From: Luteibacter sp.
GTDB lineage: Bacteria > Pseudomonadota > Gammaproteobacteria > Xanthomonadales > Rhodanobacteraceae
Assembly: GCF_009912395.1 (NCBI RefSeq)
Contig: NZ_WNDO01000032.1
Location: 1-61,540 of the forward strand
DNA: 61,540 bases
Reading direction: 5' to 3'
A model generated the notes under the pieces. That model was not told the origin of the DNA, did no database searches, and was given only the letters and a program-made list of their open reading frames with translations. Below, piece by piece: positions 15,510-24,799 of the stretch (position 1 is the stretch's first letter; each line of letters starts with the position of its first letter). The translations under genes were made by a program, and so were the position numbers.

Positions 15510-18257
15510 ATGCGACGCATTGAGGCCAGTCAACAACGACCACTGGCACGGCGCCTGAGGCCCTTGGCCTATGCGCTTGTGGCGGTCGTGTGCCTCATCC
15601 TCACCCTGACGTGGGTCGCGCTACAGACCCAGGTGACTCTCGCCGGTTTTCTCAACGGCGAGAGTCTTTGGTCGAAAGCCCAGAAGCAGGCGGTCATCGA
15701 CCTGGACGATTACGCCCAGCATGGGCGTGCTGACGACCTCAATGGTTTCAAGCGTAACTATGCGGTGCTGATGGCCGATCGCTCCGCGCGCGATGCCATC
15801 GCCAGCGGTCATTTTTCGCATGCGGAGGTGGAGGACGACTTCGCCCGTGGCGGGGTCATCCCCGAGGCCATCCCCGGCATGGTCTTCATCTTCGAACATT
15901 TCTCCGGCATGCCTTACGTGCGCGAGGCCATTACGGAGTGGCATTCGGTCGACGATAGTCTCGCCGAACTGGACGGTATCGCGGAGCGGCTGGAGCACGG
16001 ATACAACGCCGGTACGCTGACCGCGCAGGACATCGAGGAAGAGCGTGCGCACATCGGTGCGCTGAACCGTTTCATCGAGCCACGCGCCAAGGCGTTCTCG
16101 CTCGACATCGCCAACGGCGCCTCGTGGCTGGGCAGGGTGCTTTTCTTCACCGTGCTCGGCGTGGCCGCGCTCGCTTCGGCACTGTGGATGCGTCTGGCGA
16201 GTCGCATCCTCGCCGGTATCCGTGGCACCGAGGAACGCTACAGCCTGCTATTCGACAGCGCCGCCGACGCCATCTTCATGGTGGACGAGGAAACCGGCCG
16301 CATCCTCGACGCCAATCGACGCGCGGCGAGCTGGATCGGCTGCTCGCGACACGAACTCACCGGCATCCAGTTGTCGAGCCTGTTCGTCGACGGCACCGCG
16401 TATTCCGGCGTGGGTACCTTGCGTGGCGTCGAGGGCAAGACGCGACCGGTGGAAACGCAGAGCAGCCTCGTGGTGTGGGGATCGCGCCAGGTCTGCCAGG
16501 CCATCGTGCGCGACATCTCCGATCGCGTCGCGATGGAGCAGGAGCGCAAGATCGCCGCCGAAGCGCTGGCGAGCATCGCGGAAGGCGTGATCATCGCCGA
16601 CGCCGAGCGCCGCGTGACCACCGCCAACGCGGCGCATACGAAGCTCACCGGTATTCCCGTGCAAGCGTTGCGCAAGACGCAGTTCGACGCGACGCGCACG
16701 CTGCCCGATGGCCGTCCGCTGCCTGCATCGCTGTGGGAAAACATCGCCGCCGGCGACAACTGGCTCGGCGAAGTGGAAAGCCGCCGTGCTGATGGCAGCA
16801 CGTATCCCGAGCTGATGAGCATCAGCACGATCCGCGACGCGGAAGGCAAGCCGCAGCATTACGTCGCGGTGGTGTCCGACATCACCGCGCGCAAGGCCGA
16901 TCGCCAGCGCCTGCAGCACATGGCCACGCACGATCCGCTGACGGGTCTGGTCACGCGCTCCGAATTCGAGCGGCTCTGTGCCGAGGCGATCACGCGCGCC
17001 GCCCACGAGCGCGGCGCGGTCGCGGTGCTGTTCGTCGACCTCGACGCGTTCAAGGTCATCAACGACAGCTATAGCCATGCCACGGGCGACGCCCTGCTCA
17101 TGCGCGTGGCCGAGCGCATCCGCGCGCAGCTGTCGCCGCACGACGTGGCGGGTCGCATCGGTGGCGACGAATTCACCATCCTGCTGGCAGACCTGCGTTC
17201 GCGCGAGGAAGCCCTGGTCACCGCGGAAGCCTTGCTGGCCGCGTTGGCGCGCCCCTTCGACCTGGGCGACTACGAGCTGTTCGTCAGCGCCAGCATCGGC
17301 ATCGCGGGTTATCCCCTGGACGGCAACGACCCGGTCACCCTCATCGCGAACGCCGACGCGGCGATGTATGTGGCGAAGACGGAAGAACGCAACGCGTTGC
17401 GTTTCTACACGCCCAAGATGCACGCCGACGCGCGGCGCCGCCTGAAGCTTGCTTCGGAGTTGCGCCAGGCGCTTGTCCGTAACGAATTCCAGTTGCTCTA
17501 CCAGCCCAGCGTCGAGATCCGCAGCGGGCGGATCGTGGCGGTGGAAGCCCTGATCCGCTGGCGGCATCCCGAGTGCGGCAGTGTGCCGCCGGACGAGTTC
17601 ATCCCCATCGCCGAAAGCCTGGGCCTGATCCGCCAGATCGACGAATGGGTCATGGAAACGGCGTGCCGCCAGTTGGTGGTCTGGGACGAACTTCGCCTGC
17701 CGCCGTTGCGCGTGGCGGTGAATGTCTCCGCCGGCTCATTCGCCCATCCGGAATTCCTACCGGGCGTCGAGCATGCCCTGGCGAAGACGGGCGTGCCGGC
17801 CAACCGCTTGCTCATCGAACTGACCGAAAGCGCGATCCTTCGACTTGGCGAGGATACCGAGCGCACGATGCTGGCCCTGCACAAGCATGGTGTGGCCGTG
17901 GCGATCGACGACTTCGGCACGGGGTACTCCTCGCTGGCCTACCTGAAGCTGCCGGCCGTGGCCTATCTGAAGATCGACCGTTCCTTCATCACCGGCCTGC
18001 CGACCAATGGCAACGACGTGGCGATCACCGAGGCGATGCTCGCCATCGCCCGCAGCCTCGACCTGCACACCATCGCCGAAGGCATCGAGACTGAGCCCCA
18101 GCACGACTTCCTGCTGAAGGCGGGCTGCCAGGAAGGGCAGGGCTTCCTGTACTCGCGGCCGCTGCCGCCGGACGAGATCGAGCGCCTGCTGGCGCCGCGG
18201 GCTTCCACGGCGGCAAACAAGCGCCTGTCCCTGGTGCCACCCAAGCGGGCCTCCTGA
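15510..18257 (+). CDS. Membrane PAS-PAS-GGDEF-EAL c-di-GMP turnover protein
   Basis: A 915-residue inner-membrane protein. TM1 is at about 22-43, a helical periplasmic region of about 160 residues follows, and TM2 is at about 207-228. Two PAS domains run at about 242-350 and 352-465. A GGDEF domain with intact RIGGDEF near 551 and an EAL domain with VEALIRW near 677, DDFGTGYSS near 799, KIDR and AEGIE complete it. Both catalytic sets look complete, so it could make and break c-di-GMP, with direction set by the PAS or periplasmic input. ATG 15510 follows the purine-rich GAGGTAGAGGG. It sits 59 bases after the undA-like gene in the same direction and may share its transcript. Confidence 0.88.
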   Translation: MRRIEASQQRPLARRLRPLAYALVAVVCLILTLTWVALQTQVTLAGFLNGESLWSKAQKQAVIDLDDYAQHGRADDLNGFKRNYAVLMADRSARDAIASGHFSHAEVEDDFARGGVIPEAIPGMVFIFEHFSGMPYVREAITEWHSVDDSLAELDGIAERLEHGYNAGTLTAQDIEEERAHIGALNRFIEPRAKAFSLDIANGASWLGRVLFFTVLGVAALASALWMRLASRILAGIRGTEERYSLLFDSAADAIFMVDEETGRILDANRRAASWIGCSRHELTGIQLSSLFVDGTAYSGVGTLRGVEGKTRPVETQSSLVVWGSRQVCQAIVRDISDRVAMEQERKIAAEALASIAEGVIIADAERRVTTANAAHTKLTGIPVQALRKTQFDATRTLPDGRPLPASLWENIAAGDNWLGEVESRRADGSTYPELMSISTIRDAEGKPQHYVAVVSDITARKADRQRLQHMATHDPLTGLVTRSEFERLCAEAITRAAHERGAVAVLFVDLDAFKVINDSYSHATGDALLMRVAERIRAQLSPHDVAGRIGGDEFTILLADLRSREEALVTAEALLAALARPFDLGDYELFVSASIGIAGYPLDGNDPVTLIANADAAMYVAKTEERNALRFYTPKMHADARRRLKLASELRQALVRNEFQLLYQPSVEIRSGRIVAVEALIRWRHPECGSVPPDEFIPIAESLGLIRQIDEWVMETACRQLVVWDELRLPPLRVAVNVSAGSFAHPEFLPGVEHALAKTGVPANRLLIELTESAILRLGEDTERTMLALHKHGVAVAIDDFGTGYSSLAYLKLPAVAYLKIDRSFITGLPTNGNDVAITEAMLAIARSLDLHTIAEGIETEPQHDFLLKAGCQEGQGFLYSRPLPPDEIERLLAPRASTAANKRLSLVPPKRAS

Positions 18258-18327
18258 CCGCCGGCCTTCGGATCGTCACGGGCGTCCCCATATGATGGGG
18301 CATCCGCTTTCCGTAAGAGGCAACGCC

Positions 18328-19002
18328 GTGTCCGACCGCGACTCCATCGTTTTCCTGTTCGACGTCGACAACACCCTGATCGACAACGACCGTTTCAGCG
18401 CCGACCTCGCCGCCCGGCTCGAACACGAGTTCGGCACGGATGGCCGCGAGCGCTACAACGCCATCGACAAGGAGATTCGCGGCCAAGTGGGCTACGCCGA
18501 TTATCTGGGCGTCTTGCAGCGCCTGCGCGGGCAGCGCAGCGAGCGCTCCTTCATGGAGATGTCGTTCTTCCTGCTCGACTACCCCTTCGAGCAGCGTCGC
18601 TTCCCGGGCGTGCTGGAAGCCATCGACCACCTGCGCACGCTGGGTCGTCCGGTGATCATGTCTGACGGCGATACCGTGTTCCAGCCGCGCAAGATCCGTC
18701 GCGCGGGGCTATGGGAAGCCTTCCGCGAGGACGTGCTGATCTACGTGCACAAGGAAGAGATGCTCGACGACATGCAGGCCCGCTACCCGGCTGACCACTA
18801 CGTGATGGTCGATGACAAGCCGCGCATCCTCGTGGCACTGAAGAAGCTGCTGGGCGATCGCGTGACCACGGTGTTCGTAAAGCAGGGGCACTATGCGGCG
18901 GCGGCGGGCAAGGACCTGGAAGACACGCCGCCGGACATCACGGTGGACACCGTCGCCGACCTGGCGAAGCTGGGGCGCGAGGCATTTTTCGCTACCGCTT
19001 GA
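18328..19002 (+). CDS. HAD-superfamily hydrolase
   Basis: About 224 residues from GTG 18328, which has an AAGAGG ribosome site; an earlier in-frame ATG at 18292 lacks one. HAD motif I is FLFDVDNTLIDND with the nucleophile and acid aspartates, motif II is the IMSDGD segment near 110, and motif IV is YVMVDDKPR. The helical cap between motifs I and II suggests a small-molecule phosphatase or dehalogenase-like enzyme. The substrate is not identifiable. A REP lies 22 bases after the stop, between it and the convergent yraN gene. Confidence 0.75.
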   Translation: MSDRDSIVFLFDVDNTLIDNDRFSADLAARLEHEFGTDGRERYNAIDKEIRGQVGYADYLGVLQRLRGQRSERSFMEMSFFLLDYPFEQRRFPGVLEAIDHLRTLGRPVIMSDGDTVFQPRKIRRAGLWEAFREDVLIYVHKEEMLDDMQARYPADHYVMVDDKPRILVALKKLLGDRVTTVFVKQGHYAAAAGKDLEDTPPDITVDTVADLAKLGREAFFATA

Positions 19003-19023
19003 TATCAAGGACGCTTACGCATT

Positions 19024-19045
19024 GTAGGAGCGCGCTTGCGCGCGA
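19024..19045 (+). repeat. REP element, single
   Basis: A 22-base REP starting GTAGGAGCGCGCTTGC and ending GCGCGA. It sits between the convergent HAD hydrolase and yraN genes. The 8-base GCGCGCTTGCGCGC core can fold on itself. Confidence 0.88.
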
Positions 19046-19060
19046 CAGGCCAGGTCGCGA

Positions 19061-19435
19061 TCACCAATCCCCATCGAACGCCCCCCGCACCCACTCCATG
19101 CGCTCACCCTCAAACCCCACCACATCGAACCGGCACGGCCGTCGCGCATCGAGCGGCCTCCCCGTCAGCCAGATATGCGCGGCGCTGACGATGCGCCGTC
19201 GCTTGGCGGTCGTGACGGACGCCAGCGCTCCGCCGAACGCGGCACCACGCCGGTAGCGCACCTCGACGAAGACGACGACCTCTCCCTCGCGCATCACGAG
19301 GTCGATCTCGCCGTGTCGACAAAGAAAGTTGGCCTGGACCAGGCGCAGGCCACGCGCCTGCAGAAACGAAAGCGCCGCGCCTTCGAAGCGGTCTCCGAGG
19401 GCGCGGCGCGGGGTGGTGGTGCGGGGTGGTTTCAA
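19061..19435 (-). CDS. yraN: YraN family (UPF0102) endonuclease-like protein
   Basis: A 124-residue small protein with the restriction-endonuclease-like fold of UPF0102. It shows GDRFEGAALSFLQARGL at the N-terminus, then the metal-binding GEIDLVMREG and VVVFVEVRYR, where the E-x-K position carries arginine, a variant I believe is common in this family. Biochemical role is unsettled; members are linked to DNA processing. The gene follows lpoA by 29 bases on the same strand, matching the lpoA-yraN order of enterobacteria. Confidence 0.88.
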   Translation of the reverse strand: MKPPRTTTPRRALGDRFEGAALSFLQARGLRLVQANFLCRHGEIDLVMREGEVVVFVEVRYRRGAAFGGALASVTTAKRRRIVSAAHIWLTGRPLDARRPCRFDVVGFEGERMEWVRGAFDGDW

Positions 19436-19464
19436 CGCGGACTCCTGTCCGCGCCGGCGGGAGA

Positions 19465-21282
19465 TCAGCCGCCGCCGCTCTCGACGGTGGGGGCCGTGGC
19501 CGGCGCTTCGAGTTCGAGGCTACCCGCGACCGGGCGGGCCACGCCGTCGGTGAAGCGCGCCCAGATGAGTACGCGACGCACGCGACCGAATTCGTCGGCG
19601 ACCAATTGACCGGTGGCGCCCGGCAGATAGCTGCCGGGGTGGCCGCGCATCCAGTCGATGTACGGCACCAGGCCCCACGCATCCATGCCGAAGGCGAACA
19701 GGCGTGCGGCGACACCCCGCGTGGCCGGGATCGCGCTGGCGAGATCCGCGCGATGCGGCAGACCCGGTTGCGCGTCGAACAGCCACGGCGCGTCGCAGAA
19801 CTCCACGCCTTCCAGGTCGCGATCCGTGGTGGGATCGTCGCTACCCGCGTACACGTGAGAGGTGGCGAAAACTGGTTCGGTGTTGCGGGTCAGGCGTAGC
19901 TGGGGCATCAGCAGGCGGGCCTGCTGCGGCTTCATGCTGATGAACACACCGCCGTCGGTATCGCCTTCCGGCGTGGCGCCGATGCCTGCGCCGGAGAGCT
20001 GCGAGGCGAAGTCGATGCTGTTGGCGTCCAGCGTGACCTGTCCGGCCAGCTTGCCGCCGCGCGCCTGCCACTCAGCCTTGAAGGCATTGCCGGCGCGGCG
20101 GGCGAAGTCGTCGGTGGACACGATCACCACGGCCGAGTGCAGGCCGCGATCGGCCATGTGATCGGCGACCTGGGCGCCTTCGGTTTCCGGCAGCAGGCCG
20201 AACTCATTGGCGCCGGACGGCGGCAGGTTCTTGTTGTCGTTGGGGTAGTTCAGCGTGAGCATCGGCGCGGGCAGGGCGCCCTTGGCGAAGATCGCGGAGA
20301 CGCCATCGCGGTTCAGCGGTCCGACCACGAAGCGGGCGCCTTCGGACACGGCCTTGTCGTAGGCGGCCACGGCATGGGTGGCGTCGTTGCCGGAGTCGTA
20401 GACCACCACTTCCGGGCGGGGCGCGTTGGTGTGCGCGGCGTCGATGTAGTTGGCGAAGAAGCCGTCGCGGATGGCGGCCCCCGCACCCGCGAGCGGGCCG
20501 GTCAGCGGCAGCAGCAGGGCGACCTTGGTCGGCACCTTGTAGCCTTCGCGCACACCCTTGTCGCCGGTCACGGTGCCCACGGCCTGGTCGAGCACCGCGG
20601 GCGAGCGGGTGGCGCTGCCCAACTGGGTCTGGGCTTCCATCACCCAGGGTCGCAGCGGATCGTTCGCCGGTAGCGTCGCGCCACGCGTGGCGAGCGGCTG
20701 CGCACCCAGGCTGGTCAGGATCGCGAGGATTTCCTTGCGGTTCTGTTCGCGGTCGATACCGCGCAACTGGCCGTCGAGGTCGACACGCGTCTGCGCCGCG
20801 CTCCAGGGATCGCCGGAGGCTACCTGCGCACGGGCGCGCAGTTCGGCAAGGCGTTGTTCGATCTGCGGGGACACGCGCGACGACGGCTTGCCGGTGAGCG
20901 ACAGGGCGGTCGCCGGGTCGCCCTTCTTGAGAGCGAGTTCCGCGCGGATGGCGTCGAAGCGAAGGGCATCCTCGCCTTCCAGGCGCGAGCGGCGGATATC
21001 GCCGAGCACGGGCGCGGCGCGCTCCAGGGCACCTTCCTGGCGATACGACTCGGCCGCGAGCAGGCGGAAGTAGTCGCGATGCGTGGCGTCCTGGTCGGCC
21101 AGGGCCAGATAGGCCTGCGCGGCCTGGTCGAACTGGCCCTTCGTGTAGAGCGCCTGCGCGGCTTGCGTCGCCTCGCCGCTGGGTGCCGTGCCATGTGGCT
21201 GGGTCGTGCCACCCGGGGTCACGCAGCCGGCAAGGCCGGCGGACAGCAGGAGGCCGAGGGTGGTGGCGCGCATCGCTCGCAT
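19465..21282 (-). CDS. lpoA: LpoA-type outer-membrane lipoprotein activator of PBP1a
   Basis: A 605-residue lipoprotein with lipobox LAGC (Cys20). The N-terminal half is TPR-like (AQALYTKGQFDQAAQAYLAL...). The C-terminal half is a periplasmic-binding-protein-like LppC domain (KVALLLPLTGPLAGAGAAIRDGFFANY...). In E. coli LpoA spans the periplasm and stimulates transpeptidation by PBP1a. The ATG at 21282 has an AAAGGAAA ribosome site at good spacing, unlike the second ATG nine bases on. The gene lies between rsmI and yraN, all on the minus strand; in E. coli rsmI is divergent from lpoA. Confidence 0.88.
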   Translation of the reverse strand: MRAMRATTLGLLLSAGLAGCVTPGGTTQPHGTAPSGEATQAAQALYTKGQFDQAAQAYLALADQDATHRDYFRLLAAESYRQEGALERAAPVLGDIRRSRLEGEDALRFDAIRAELALKKGDPATALSLTGKPSSRVSPQIEQRLAELRARAQVASGDPWSAAQTRVDLDGQLRGIDREQNRKEILAILTSLGAQPLATRGATLPANDPLRPWVMEAQTQLGSATRSPAVLDQAVGTVTGDKGVREGYKVPTKVALLLPLTGPLAGAGAAIRDGFFANYIDAAHTNAPRPEVVVYDSGNDATHAVAAYDKAVSEGARFVVGPLNRDGVSAIFAKGALPAPMLTLNYPNDNKNLPPSGANEFGLLPETEGAQVADHMADRGLHSAVVIVSTDDFARRAGNAFKAEWQARGGKLAGQVTLDANSIDFASQLSGAGIGATPEGDTDGGVFISMKPQQARLLMPQLRLTRNTEPVFATSHVYAGSDDPTTDRDLEGVEFCDAPWLFDAQPGLPHRADLASAIPATRGVAARLFAFGMDAWGLVPYIDWMRGHPGSYLPGATGQLVADEFGRVRRVLIWARFTDGVARPVAGSLELEAPATAPTVESGGG

Positions 21283-21445
21283 CGCGGTTTCCTTTGGTAA
21301 CGCGGGAGGCGCCCTCCGGCGCCGAAACGCCCCGGATCATAGCCCATCGCTTCGCGAGGCCGGCGTGATCCGGCGCCGTTTATGCTGCGACAGGTAGGTG
21401 GTTATTCATCAGGTGCGAAGGGTTCCCGCGACACCGCTTCGTTGG

Positions 21446-21472
21446 CTTCTCGCCGCTGAAGCGGCTCCCACG
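21446..21472 (-). repeat. REP element of a second class
   Basis: Read on the minus strand it begins GTGGGAGCCGCTTCAGCGGC and continues into GAGAAGC. The core GCCGCT-GA-AGCGGC (21452-21465) is a 6-bp hairpin. It resembles the other REP class seen in pseudomonads and xanthomonads, distinct from the GTAGGAGCGCGC class elsewhere in the window. It lies in the 200-base gap between lpoA and rsmI, where I see no gene. Confidence 0.65.
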
Positions 21473-21482
21473 GGGTTCGGCG

Positions 21483-22310
21483 TCAGGCGCCGTAGAGCGC
21501 CTTGCGTGGCGCGCCGGTGATCGCGGCGGCCAGTTTTGCCGCCTTGGCGGGCGGCAGTTCGTCCTTGAGGATGCCGAACACGCGAAGGCCTTCGGCCAGG
21601 CGTTCGTCCTCGCCGGCTTCGCGTCCGGCGACCATCACCACGAACTCGCCCTTCTGCTGGTTGGGATCAGCGGTGACGCGCGGCACCAGTTCGCCCAGTG
21701 GCGCACCCAGCACGGTTTCGAACAGCTTGGTCAGCTCGCGGGCCATCACCGCCTCGCGATCCGCGCCGAATACGTCACGCATGTCTTCCAGACATTCGAC
21801 GATGCGATGCGACGACTCATAGAAGATGAGGGTGCGCGACTCGCCGGCCAGCTCGGACAGCCGCGACCGCCGCGCGCCGCCCTTGGCCGGGAGGAATCCC
21901 TCGAAGATGAAGCGGTCGCTGGGTAGTCCGGCAACCGACAGCGCCGCCACGACCGCACTGGGACCCGGCACCGGACTGGCCTTCAGGCCGGCGGCGCGCA
22001 CCGCGCGGACCAGACGGAAGCCGGGGTCGCTGATCAGCGGCGTGCCGGCATCCGACACGAGGGCGACGTCTTCACCCGCCCGGATGCGTTCGACCAGGGC
22101 ATCCACGGCCGTACGCTCGTTATGGTCGTGCAGCGCCACCAGCGGTGTGTCGATGCCCAGGTGGATGAGCAGCGGACGCGTATGCCGGGTGTCCTCCGCG
22201 GCGATCACGGCCACCTTGCGCAGGGTCTCGATGGCGCGCGCGCTGATGTCGTCGCGGTTGCCGATGGGCGTGGCGACGACGTGCAGGGTGCCGGGGCGAG
22301 GCTGGGACAT
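21483..22310 (-). CDS. rsmI: 16S rRNA (cytidine-1402-2'-O)-methyltransferase RsmI
   Basis: A 275-residue SAM-dependent methylase of the tetrapyrrole-methylase fold. It has the N-terminal LHVVATPIGNRDDISARA, AAEDTRHTRPLL near 37, and the SAM-site segment LVSDAGTPLISDPG near 84-97, all characteristic of RsmI. It methylates the ribose of C1402 in the decoding centre together with RsmH, whose gene is 1.3 kb away in the dcw cluster. It is divergent from rnpB, sharing a short upstream region of about 58 bases. Confidence 0.93.
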   Translation of the reverse strand: MSQPRPGTLHVVATPIGNRDDISARAIETLRKVAVIAAEDTRHTRPLLIHLGIDTPLVALHDHNERTAVDALVERIRAGEDVALVSDAGTPLISDPGFRLVRAVRAAGLKASPVPGPSAVVAALSVAGLPSDRFIFEGFLPAKGGARRSRLSELAGESRTLIFYESSHRIVECLEDMRDVFGADREAVMARELTKLFETVLGAPLGELVPRVTADPNQQKGEFVVMVAGREAGEDERLAEGLRVFGILKDELPPAKAAKLAAAITGAPRKALYGA

Positions 22311-22355
22311 CGGAATTTCCGCGTTGACTGGCCGCTCATTCTAGCCAGCATGGCT

Positions 22356-22361
22356 TATAAT
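22356..22361 (+). promoter_or_regulatory. -10 box of the rnpB promoter
   Basis: A perfect TATAAT lies eight bases before the folded 5' end of RNase P RNA. No good -35 is visible at 16-18 bases; a TTGACT is present at 22324 but at a 26-base spacing, so it is probably not the partner. Confidence 0.6.
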
Positions 22362-22368
22362 CGGAGGT

Positions 22369-22730
<362 letters not shown>

Positions 22731-22741
22731 TTTCATTCTGT

Positions 22742-22777
22742 CGCGATCGGGGCACTTCGGTGCCCCGATCGCGTTTT
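22742..22777 (+). terminator. Rho-independent terminator of rnpB
   Basis: A 14-bp GC-rich stem (CGCGATCGGGGCAC / GTGCCCCGATCGCG) with a TTCG tetraloop, followed by TTTT. Confidence 0.9.
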
Positions 22778-22803
22778 CGTCGTCGGGTTGCGGCGAGCAT
22801 CCA

Positions 22804-22825
22804 TCGCGCGCAAGCGCGCTCCTAC
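22804..22825 (-). repeat. REP element, single, inverted
   Basis: The 22-base GTAGGAGCGCGC-class REP on the minus strand, ending CGCGCTCCTAC on the plus strand. It lies just after the rnpB terminator. Confidence 0.88.
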
Positions 22826-23035
22826 AAGAGGATGTCGACGCCGATGGTTGGGTGGGATGCGATTTCCTGGCATTCGTTCAGTCTCCACGCCATTTTCACG
22901 TCGCCCCGCCCCTCGTCGCGCAGAGCCATCCGTCAAAAAATCCTCGCGATTCAACCACCTTCGGTTGCTTTCTGAGAAATGGCTGGAATTGGTCATGAAT
23001 GGAAGCTTTCTCCTTGATTCACAAGAAAAAATTCC

Positions 23036-23064
23036 TTGACAGTCTCAAGGGGCGAGACTATCGT
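23036..23064 (+). promoter_or_regulatory. Sigma-70 promoter of mraZ / dcw cluster
   Basis: TTGACA at 23036-23041 and TATCGT at 23059-23064, separated by exactly 17 bases. It is the best promoter visible ahead of the tightly packed dcw genes and overlaps the first MraZ-type repeat. Confidence 0.75.
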
Positions 23065-23098
23065 GGGCTCCAGTGTGAAATCGTGGGATTTAGTGGGG
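23064..23098 (+). promoter_or_regulatory. MraZ-box: TGGGN repeats at 10-base period
   Basis: TGGGC at 23064, a degenerate TGTGA at 23074, TGGGA at 23084 and TGGGG at 23094, all ten bases apart. MraZ is known to bind TGGGN repeats separated by five bases upstream of its own gene and repress the cluster. The array begins at the -10 box and covers the transcription start, which suits autorepression. Confidence 0.65.
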
Positions 23099-23110
23099 TA
23101 GCCCTCAGTC

Positions 23111-23557
23111 ATGTTTCAAGGCGAAACCGCCATCACGGTCGACGACAAAGGTCGTCTGACGATTCCGACCTCGTATCGGGATCTGGTGGCCGACGCCTGC
23201 GCAAACCGACTGGTGATTACCTACAACCCCTTCGAGTCGGGATCCCTGTGGATTTTCCCGTACGCGGAGTGGGAGCAGGTCCGCGACCAGGTCAATGCCC
23301 TGTCCAGCGTCAAGGCTGTCCACCGTGCGTTGCAGATGAAGCTGGTGGGTGCTGCCGCGATCGTCGAGCCCGACGGTGCGGCCCGTGTCCTCTTGCCAGC
23401 CAGTCAGCGCGCCGCGGCGGGCATAGAAAAAAAAGCCGTACTGCTGGGCATGGGCAACAAGTTCGAGCTTTGGAGCGAACAGGCCCACCTCGCCAAGATC
23501 CGGCAGACGATCAGCGAGGACGAGGTCAGCGACGACATGGCGGAACTGCGGTTGTAA
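23111..23557 (+). CDS. mraZ: Transcriptional regulator MraZ
   Basis: A 148-residue DNA-binding protein made of two SpoVT/AbrB-like halves ([23 protein letters not shown] and the RVLLPASQR region), each with the D-x-K-G-R/R core typical of MraZ. It forms a ring-shaped oligomer that binds TGGGN repeats and represses the dcw operon. The repeats lie directly upstream. It is the first gene of the cluster and is followed by rsmH after 43 bases. Confidence 0.95.
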   Translation: MFQGETAITVDDKGRLTIPTSYRDLVADACANRLVITYNPFESGSLWIFPYAEWEQVRDQVNALSSVKAVHRALQMKLVGAAAIVEPDGAARVLLPASQRAAAGIEKKAVLLGMGNKFELWSEQAHLAKIRQTISEDEVSDDMAELRL

Positions 23558-23600
23558 CGACGAACTGAATTTCTAAGTAGTGGCGTAACGGGAGCGGGAT

Positions 23601-24530
23601 GTGGTGACGGCGGGGCGCGAAGTACACATCCCGGTGATGCTCGACGAAGCGGTGGAGGGCCTCGCCTTGCGCGAGAACGGGCGCTATCTGGACGGAACCT
23701 TTGGTCGGGGCGGTCACGCCCGGGCCATTCTGGACCGTCTGTCCGCCGACGGTCGCCTCTACCTCATGGACCGCGACCCGACCGCCATCGCCGTAGCCGA
23801 AGCCGGGCTCGCCACCGATCCGCGCGTGTCCCTACGCCACGACAACTTCGCCACGATGGGCGAATGGGCGGCCCTCGAAGGCGGCCTCGACGGCATCCTG
23901 CTCGACCTGGGCGTCTCCTCGCCGCAGCTCGACGATGCCAGCCGTGGCTTCAGCTTCATGGCTGATGCGCCGCTGGACATGCGCATGGACACCACGCGCG
24001 GCATCAGCGCCGCCGACTTCCTGGCCGAGGCCGACGAGGCCGAAATCGCCGACGTGCTGTGGACCTTCGGCGAAGAGCGCTTCAGTCGTCGCATCGCCAA
24101 GGTCATCGTGGAGCGTCGCGCCACCGCGCCGATCGCCCGCACCGGCGAACTCGCCGAACTGGTCGCCCGTTGCGTCGGTCGCCGCGAGCCGGGCAAGAAT
24201 CCCGCGACCCGCACCTTTCAGGCGCTGCGCATCCGCGTGAACGCCGAACTCGAATCCGTGCAGCGTGGCCTCGACGCCGCGCTCGAACTGCTCAAGGTGG
24301 GTGGTCGCCTGTCGGTCATCAGCTTCCATTCGCTGGAAGACCGCACCGTCAAGCAGTTCATCCGTTCGCACGAAGGCCGCGTGCAGGGCAATCGCCGCGC
24401 ACCGCCCACCGAAGCCAAGGCTGCGCGCCTGAAGCCGGTCGGCAAGGCCATCTTCCCGTCCGATGCCGAAGTCGCCGCGAACCCGCGTTCGCGTTCCGCC
24501 GTGCTGCGCGTGGCGGAGAAACTCGCATGA
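23601..24530 (+). CDS. rsmH: 16S rRNA (cytosine-1402-N4)-methyltransferase RsmH
   Basis: A 309-residue SAM methyltransferase with [13 protein letters not shown] at the start, the SAM-binding [12 protein letters not shown] near 35, [10 protein letters not shown] near 100 and the typical end [12 protein letters not shown]. It modifies C1402 together with RsmI. Translation starts at GTG 23601 or the adjacent GTG 23604. Its stop overlaps the ftsL start by four bases. Confidence 0.94.
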   Translation: MVTAGREVHIPVMLDEAVEGLALRENGRYLDGTFGRGGHARAILDRLSADGRLYLMDRDPTAIAVAEAGLATDPRVSLRHDNFATMGEWAALEGGLDGILLDLGVSSPQLDDASRGFSFMADAPLDMRMDTTRGISAADFLAEADEAEIADVLWTFGEERFSRRIAKVIVERRATAPIARTGELAELVARCVGRREPGKNPATRTFQALRIRVNAELESVQRGLDAALELLKVGGRLSVISFHSLEDRTVKQFIRSHEGRVQGNRRAPPTEAKAARLKPVGKAIFPSDAEVAANPRSRSAVLRVAEKLA

Positions 24531-24799
24531 AGGTCTTCGGCGCGTTCTGCCTCACGATCCTGCTGCTGGCGGTCATCGCCAGCGCGATCGGTGTGGTGTG
24601 GACGCGTCACGAGAGCCGCATCCTGTTCGTCGAGCTGTCCCGCCTGCAAAGCCAGAAGGACGATCTTGGCGTCGAATACGGTCGTCTCGAACTGGAGCAA
24701 GCCACCTACGCCGAGCCCAGCCGCATCGATGCGGAAGCCCGCGCCCGCCTCGGCATGTACACGCCGAAGCAGCAGGACATCCAGCTGGTGCGCCGATGA
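24527..24799 (+). CDS. ftsL: Cell division protein FtsL
   Basis: A 90-residue bitopic membrane protein with a short cytoplasmic start, one helix ([19 protein letters not shown]), and a periplasmic coiled coil ([29 protein letters not shown]). It forms the FtsQLB complex and activates FtsWI at the septum. The ATG overlaps the rsmH stop and its own stop overlaps the ftsI start, both ATGA-type. Confidence 0.92.
   Translation: MKVFGAFCLTILLLAVIASAIGVVWTRHESRILFVELSRLQSQKDDLGVEYGRLELEQATYAEPSRIDAEARARLGMYTPKQQDIQLVRR

Larger units (their letters stand above)
22778..23110. other. Gene-free region between rnpB and mraZ
   Basis: About 330 bases without a convincing gene; short open frames here have no ribosome site and no recognisable protein. 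It holds an inverted REP (22804-22825), an AT-richer stretch from about 22930, and the mraZ promoter and MraZ-box repeats at its right end. A weak hairpin (CAACC...GGTTG) lies near 22953. Confidence 0.6.

Noticed and set aside
22788-23039. Short open frames between rnpB and mraZ
   Set aside because: They run through a REP and the mraZ promoter, have no ribosome site and resemble no protein.
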